A stretch of 64,000 bases of DNA from Rhipicephalus microplus. Taxonomy: Eukaryota > Arthropoda > Arachnida > Ixodida > Ixodidae. The position numbers and the translations under genes were made by a program. The notes under the pieces were generated by a model. It searched no databases, was not told where the DNA came from, and was given only the letters and a program-made list of their open reading frames with translations. The stretch is taken from contig NC_134710.1 of assembly GCF_043290135.1 (NCBI RefSeq), positions 280,807,776 through 280,871,775 on the forward strand. Reading direction: 5' to 3'. Below are positions 58,345-64,000 of this stretch, in pieces. Position 1 is the stretch's first letter; the number at the start of each line of letters is the position of its first letter.

Positions 58345-58700
58345 GCAGCAGTAAGGCTCATGTGCAGACGTCAGCACCTTTAACCGGAAGGCTCGGACGC
58401 CTGGCTTCGGCTTGCTTGCATTGCGGTCAGTGCCGACAAGCGTTGAGAATGATATGCTTGCTGCAGTTAACGATAGAAGGAGCGTGCGTCGGTTTCACTA
58501 GTAAATTTTATTTTCCAGTCTGCACGATCCCTGTGTCGAATGCATTCACTTGGAGTCCCCTGTTTGCCACGTTTCGCTCGAAACTACGTTTTTGCGCCCA
58601 TGACGTTCATTGTCTCGTACTTACCTGGACAATGAACCATTGCTTGCTACAGCTCACGCGCCTTTGAAGTTTGAATTGGCAGCTGCTGCTCAAAATAAAT
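58345..58700 (+). repeat. R2 dispersed repeat, copy 1
   Basis: Aligns with the reverse complement of 62350-62720. Shared blocks include CAGCACCTTT, TATGCTTGCTGCAGTTAACG, TTTCACTAGTAAATT, TTCCAGTCTGC, CACGTTTCGCTCG and GCTGCTGCTCA. The translated frames look alike only because the DNA does. Class unknown. Confidence 0.7.
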
Positions 58701-58784
58701 ACTATCAATAAAAATCTGAGCAAACGCACGTATATGACGTTTGTAATGATTCATAGTATGAAGTATAGCGTCCGCAATTCAACA

Positions 58785-58905
58785 TGAATATGATAGGCTG
58801 TAGTGAACGGCTGCGGAAATCTTGACCACCTGGGATTCTTTAAAGTGTGGCCTTATCATTGCATACAGGCCTACAGCATTTTCGCCTTCGTCGAAAATTC
58901 TTGGT
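58785..58905 (-). mobile_element. Ruka fragment lacking the tail
   Basis: ATGAATATGATAGGCTGTAG then CGGAAATCTTGACCACCTGG is diverged Ruka body. It begins at the same internal ATAT site as other split copies and lacks the head. Confidence 0.6.
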
Positions 58906-59509
58906 GGTTGTAAAGGTTGTACAATAAATAAATCTTGAATGCGGTAGCGTCGTTCATGTTCGGATTTAATAATTTTCAGACAGCGGGAGTTCAACTATTC
59001 TTGCAATTTTTAGTGCCTTCCTGATCGATTCACGGTGCATGAAGAATGTGGTCTTGTAGCACAAGATTTACGCGTGTAACTATATTATTTGTGGGTGTAA
59101 CAGCAATAAATTTAAATGGCATGCATACCCTTGGCTTGAATTCTGACTGTTTTCAAGTCTATCCAACAGCCACCCTGTCTACCGTGTCTGGAATTGTGAG
59201 CGACTTTCAAACTTTTGAAGAGAACAGAGGTTCCCACAAGTAACTTCACATGTGAACCGAAACCAAGTGTCTGTTTTTCTATACGACACCTTTCCCCAAA
59301 CACACGCTTGTTTTGAGCGACCGTGCCTAATCCTTTAGGGGCGAAGCTTATCTAGGTCAAATCTTGTCCTGCATCAAGCGCAACACGCAGTATCGCCCCA
59401 AGAGTTTAACAGATGGCGCTGTATCACCAACATTTCTCGTCTGATTTCCTTGATGGCATTGGTCCAATACAAGTGTGTGCAAAAAGATGGACGGACGCAT
59501 GGACAAACA
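58906..59509. other. Unassigned stretch
   Basis: Nothing recognised. Confidence 0.3.
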
Positions 59510-59581
59510 GACAGGCAGACAAACCTATGGACAGACAGATATATAGCCAGAGAGACAAACGGACGAACAGACGGACGGATG

Positions 59582-59649
<68 letters not shown>

Positions 59650-59668
59650 GGCAGGCAGGCAGGCAGGC

Positions 59669-59716
<48 letters not shown>
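59510..59716. repeat. (ACAG)n microsatellite with an inner (GGCA)n block
   Basis: Degenerate ACAG/ACGG units to 59580, then near-perfect ACAG to 59716, with a GCAG-type block at about 59648-59670. All long frames across it are repeats, not proteins. Confidence 0.95.
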
Positions 59717-59780
59717 GCTTTGCCCCACTAATCATAATTCACTCCGTCGATATGGTGTAATTTTTCAAGTGAGAAATAAG

Positions 59781-60020
59781 CACCGTCGTGGCGGTCTAGT
59801 GGCTAAGGTACTCGGCTGCAGAACTGCAGGTCGCGGGAACGAATCCCGGCTGCGGCGGCTGTATTTCCCATGGAGGCGGAAATTTCGTAGGCCTTTGTGC
59901 TCAGATTTGAGTGCACGTTGAAGAACCTCAGGTGGTCGAAATTTCCGGAGCCCTCCACTACGGCGTCTCTCATATTCTTATGGTGGTTTTGGGACGGTAA
60001 ACCTTACATATCAACCAAAT
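59781..60020 (+). mobile_element. Full-length Ruka-like SINE with target-site duplication
   Basis: Head CACCGTCGTGGCGGTCTAG, box B-like GGGAACGAATCCC, body and TACATATCAACC tail on the plus strand. Flanks AAGTGAGAAATAAG (59767-59780) and AACTGAGAAATGAG (60021-60034) agree at 12 of 14. Confidence 0.94.
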
Positions 60021-60034
60021 AACTGAGAAATGAG

Positions 60035-60456
60035 TTGGTTAAAATAAGAAATGCTGCTTTTGTTAAAATTAAGCGGAACCTTTTGCACGTCCTAAGTGAT
60101 CGTAGGACCTTCAATTAAAGACATTTTCATGTATGCCGATAAAAACTAGTTCAACATCATTTTAAGGTGGAGGTAAAAATAATGGTGCCAGCGAATGGCA
60201 TCAGTATAAACAATGCCTTAACAAGCTTTCTTCATGTTGTTGCTATTAAAATTATGTGAAGTATAAAAATAGGCTATACACTTTCTGAAGCTTTTTTTGT
60301 TTTGAAAGATAAAATTTTGCGTCATCACGACCACCGGGTGTTCTGGTACCCGAAGCAGGAAGATGTGACCGGGTGGCGAGTTATTATTGTGATAGCAATT
60401 ATATGGACACTCTCGGCTGGATTTTGCCACTGACCTAGACGCCGACGTCATGCTCC

Positions 60457-60457
<1 letters not shown>
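60035..60457. other. Unassigned stretch
   Basis: AT-rich. No gene or repeat recognised. Confidence 0.3.
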
Positions 60458-60546
<89 letters not shown>

Positions 60547-60560
60547 ATATATATATATAA
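60458..60560. repeat. (TA)n microsatellite
   Basis: About 103 bp of TA with one ATTTATA interruption. It abuts a SINE-like tail on its right. Confidence 0.95.
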
Positions 60561-60594
60561 ACGCAAGAAAGAAAGAAATCGAGAAAAAAGATTC

Positions 60595-60668
60595 GGTGCG
60601 CGGAATGGACCGCGGGACATCCGCGTCGTGAATGCGAGGCGTTACCACTGAGCCACCGTGGCGTACCT
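60595..60668 (-). mobile_element. tRNA-like SINE head
   Basis: On the minus strand GCCACGGTGGCTCAGTGGTA supplies box A and GCGGTCCATTCCGCG a weak box B. Downstream is a T/C-rich stretch and the TA array. It resembles family 2 in its box A but not Ruka. It does not fold as a full tRNA. Confidence 0.45.
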
Positions 60669-61044
60669 CCATGGACGTTCAAACGGCAAGCTATTATATC
60701 TACCACTTACCGCTGTAAGCGGACGTCTCGGGGGTGAACTCTCGTATTTTCGGTATTATCAGCAACATGACGCAGTGAGCATGCGCCGGCTGCGGCGGCT
60801 CTCATCTACCACGCGTACTTGGGCCCACGTAGAGAATAAGGGGGTGGTGCTCGATCACGCGCACTATTCTTGCAGTGGGGAGAATTGCATGCAGCAAGCG
60901 CACAAAGATCACTGCAATTGTTGCACATCCTCCGTTTGCGAAAATGGGCGCGCTTTTCAGACAGAGCGAATTAACAACTGAGACGTTTATTCGCGTTCAT
61001 CTGTACCTGTGAGTACGTTTCGTGCGTCATTTGTGCGCGAGAAA
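60669..61044. other. Unassigned stretch with internal resemblance to 61750-61930
   Basis: AATTAACAACTGAGACGTTTA through TACGTTTCGTGCGTC resembles AAGTAACAACTGTGACACTTG through TACGTATGTTTTGCGCGTC at about 61835-61910. This suggests a further diverged repeat, with no coding signal. Confidence 0.35.
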
Positions 61045-61135
61045 CGTGGGGCGCGTTTCGATCTACTTGCCATCCTGCGCGTGACCTTCCAATTTGTTGC
61101 TATTGTGTTCATTGCTTCGTCTATGCGGCAAATTT
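61045..61135 (+). repeat. Dispersed repeat segment, pairs with 44848-44935
   Basis: See the matching blocks CGTTTCGATC, GCGTGAC and TTCATTGCTTCG in both segments, same orientation. Confidence 0.5.
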
Positions 61136-62349
61136 TTAATTTTTTTAAGTAAACAAAAATCACTTTAGACAATGCATCTCTGTAGACAGGCTTTCTTTTC
61201 ACGTTTCTGCGCGTATAGGAACACGATTCACACTTGAGTATTGATGAAAGTGTTATTGTGACGTTGCCTAAAACACCTCTCCAAACGTTATCAGGCATCT
61301 TCGGCTCTGCAGACATGGCGTGCGATCAGCAAGTAATCACCCCTGAGGAGTGATGGCACCACTGATTTTATGAGTGATGCGAACATATATTATTGTGGTT
61401 GCATAGACCATCTTATATGTCATGCAACCACGCACAGTGGTGTTAACTCGCTAAGTGAGAGCTTCAATTTGGCATCTACAAGAGCATTATGGACGCATGC
61501 TACACCCACCGGGCTACTGCAGACGCCGAGAAAGTGCTTTGTAATTAGTACCTACGAAAACAGGGCACTCACAGTTACGAGACACACGTTCTTCGTGTCC
61601 GCAGCTGCATGAGTATTCCTCACTTCATGCGTCACTTCAAGCACAGAGGTTGGCATGACTGCCGCCAAGGATGCGCATGTTCACTTGAACCCTTCGTGCA
61701 CAAAAGTTCAAGACACGCCAACAGAGCGACTAGCGCAACGCATTGCAAAGGTGGAGAGAGCACTAATGGCGCGGGGGTAAGCCAAGCGGTCAGCAGAGGC
61801 CGCGTTAGTTATAAAACCACTCTGTTCAATCGAAGTGAAGTAACAACTGTGACACTTGTTAGTTTGCACTCACCTGTGGGCACTCACCTGTGTACGTATG
61901 TTTTGCGCGTCCTGAGTATTTGAGAAGCGCGTTAGGTGTCGAGCTGTGGGCGTTGTTAGAACGCGCTTCTTCTGTGGGTGTTCCTTTTTTATGAGCACAT
62001 CTATACTGCTATATTTTCGTATAGTATATTTATAATTAGTGTTTTTCTTTTTATTTAAAAGGTCCGTATATTATGTGATAAGATGGCAATTTAAGCTTCA
62101 ATGCAATAACTACCGCCAAAAATTGCTTTGCGTTTTATCTACGTGTCCTCCTTGCTGAGAACACGCACGAACATTGCGCTCCAAGATATTTTCCGTGCAG
62201 CGTCAACTGACTAGGAAAGCATGCTCTAAATTTCAAGAATCGTTCAAGTCACGCAGTCCGAAAACTGGTAAAACAGGACATGAACAACGCCACCGAATTT
62301 CAGATTTACTTATCGTGCAAAAATAGAGAGGCCTTGAACTTTTCATACA
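61136..62349. other. Unassigned stretch
   Basis: Two plus-strand frames (61370-61612, 61609-61923) without motifs. No known element. Confidence 0.3.
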
Positions 62350-62720
62350 TGCGATTTTGTTTTTCTGAGCAGCAGCTTCGAATTCATACTGAAAAAGTGC
62401 GTAAGCTGGCGCACGAAGTAGTTATTCTTGAGATAAGTATAGTACAACAAACGCCATGGGCGCTCACGATAACGCAGCCACGAGCGAAACGTAGCGAATA
62501 CGGAATGCCAAGTGAGTGCAATCCACCCACCGGTGAGGCAGACTGGAAACAGTAATTTACTAGTGAAACCAACGCATGCTCTATCTATCGTTAACTGCAG
62601 CAAGCATATAATTTTCAGCGCTTGGTGGCGCAGACCTCGGTCCGAGCGAGACGAGTGCATATGTAGGAGCGTTCGACAGAAAGGTGCTGATGGCTACATA
62701 TCCCGCACTGCGCCTTGTTA
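62350..62720 (-). repeat. R2 dispersed repeat, copy 2
   Basis: Reverse-complement partner of 58345-58700, with conserved blocks across about 340 bp and several indels. Opposite orientation to copy 1, 3.7 kb away. Confidence 0.7.
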
Positions 62721-63786
62721 CTAAAAGAAAACGAAACGCGCATTTTGACTGTTCTCTCAAGCTTCTGTTCTGAACGGAACCAACCACCGGCACACAAATT
62801 GCGCTTGGCATCATTGTCCAACACCCATGTTCAGTGGCCTAAAAAAACGCATCATATGCCAGAAAACACTACAGAAGTCGGCTGATTTTGCACCGCGCAA
62901 GCGTTCCGGCAAACGAACGGTGTCCTCTGTGGCACACTCGCGTGGTCTTGCGGGAGCATGGGGCAGCGTATGAAGCTGCCCATAGCGTGGTGGTAAAGTC
63001 TCATGACCGTAAGAAGCACTGATTTATTCTGCTAAATAATATCTGCACTATATTAAAACTTAACCGCATTGCGGCAGCGACAAACGACAGTGACGAGCGT
63101 CAAGATTTGCTGTCGTGAAGGCCCATCTATCGCAACCGTTTGTTGCGTCATGTTTTCTAGAAAACTAGGAAAGATCGCTTGTCACCTGGAATACATGTAG
63201 CGGGGTAATTTCAGGCAATATGGCTGCACCCCTGGTCCTCGCTTCAGCTGGATTTTGCTCTCGTTGTTTGTTATCTACGCGTACAAGAAATGCTAGGGAT
63301 CGACCACCTTTTTTTACATTCACATCTCACACAGATAGGGAGAGAGCGGCAGTATATTGTCATTAATCTTGTGATTGAAGCTTTGTTTTGATGTTTCGAC
63401 GGTAGCTTGCGACAATTTGGTCGCCTGCTTCAATGCGAAATCATCATGCGAAGCGCATCGTAGCCTTTGCAGCATATGCTTCTGGGCACACTTTCGCAAT
63501 GAAAATCTGTTGCAAAAAAAAAAAGATCATGAAATGCTTTTGAGGTTTTCTTATGTCACTGCCACAAAAGTCAGCAATAAATTTCGCTTGCGGTCATCGA
63601 GCTACTTCTTAAATCTTTTTCGCAATTGATGGGTATGCAGGCAATAACTTTCATTTATATAAGCAACACTGACACTTGGTTGCTGATATGCGGTTGCGCT
63701 ACGGAGCCAGTTTGCCGCTTCCACTTTTTACTGTCGCTGGAAAATTGCGTGCGTGTGGTCGGGGGCCGGTACGTGCAAAGGCGACA
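62721..63786. other. Unassigned stretch
   Basis: No recognised gene or repeat. An A run lies near 63515. Confidence 0.3.
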
Positions 63787-63862
63787 ATATGATTATCAAG
63801 TGCGCCGTAGTAGAGGACTTCGCAAGTTTCGACAATTCTGTGTTCTTTCACGTGCACAGATA
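63787..63862 (-). mobile_element. Ruka fragment lacking tail and head
   Basis: ATATGATTATCAAGTGCGCC then GTTCTTTCACGTGCAC is diverged Ruka body, again starting at the internal ATAT site. Confidence 0.6.
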
Positions 63863-64000
63863 TCATTCATACAATGAATGCTGGAAGAAAATACTTTTGG
63901 TGTCCAATGTATATATATTGTTACCACATATGTAACTTAGGTGTGTGCACCTGTGTATCGGGGAACATGGTGGTGGCAGAAGAAGAGGACGTTCGGTTGG
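63863..64000. other. Unassigned window end
   Basis: Nothing recognised. Confidence 0.3.

Noticed and set aside
59413..59760. Long frames of Asp/Arg/Gln/Thr on plus and Cys/Leu/Ser/Val on minus
   Set aside because: They are translations of the ACAG microsatellite, not proteins.

Overview
This window looks like repeat-rich nuclear DNA from a metastriate hard tick (Rhipicephalus or a close relative; I cannot fix the genus). The main evidence is at least a dozen copies or pieces of a tRNA-derived SINE matching what I know of Ruka, the SINE described from Rhipicephalus. There are also degraded introns, long AT and tetranucleotide microsatellites, and many broken retrotransposons. I see no rRNA, no intact tRNA gene, no operon and no CRISPR array. 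Only one stretch looks like a possible host gene (about 46150-47575).

Layout. 1-2785: a repeat family I call R1 (copy A), split by a LINE 3' end, a TA array and an arginine-rich tandem repeat, followed by a 5'-truncated Ruka. 2786-10775: mostly unassigned, with a LINE RNase H scrap, a second tRNA-like SINE, a THAP zinc-finger fragment, a 102-bp palindrome and two Ruka/microsatellite clusters. 10776-18598: a Ruka interrupted by a decayed Ty3/Gypsy element (139-bp LTRs, 10824-16294) and a 5'-truncated RT-RNase H LINE (16295-18404). 18599-29400: SINEs, a LINE 3' end, a 50-bp minisatellite and about 5 kb with nothing recognised. 29402-32332: a broken gene combining a Mutator-like transposase domain with a YqaJ-type nuclease. 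32333-42400: mostly unassigned, with two inverted Penelope-like fragments near 39.1-40.1 kb. 42404-45266: Rukas, one of them split by a CR1/Jockey-type LINE with a 438-codon open RT frame. 46150-47575: candidate gene for a proline-rich tail-anchored membrane protein. 47975-49010: R1 copy B in inverse orientation, interrupted by a Ruka.

49375-57622 is the most striking part. One Ruka is split by a Gypsy element, which itself holds a further Ruka and an opposite-strand LINE piece. The same Ruka is also split by a 2905-bp Tc1/mariner-superfamily transposon. That transposon has 40-bp inverted termini, a TA duplication, one 278-bp intron and a DD82E catalytic spacing, which fits the Sailor family. 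Its transposase is broken by a single in-frame stop. 57623-64000 holds another unnamed repeat pair (R2), microsatellites, a full Ruka and Ruka fragments.

The recurring theme is that Ruka copies serve as insertion targets. At least two independent insertions, and probably three, sit at the same internal TATAT motif of the SINE, and other Ruka fragments end there too.
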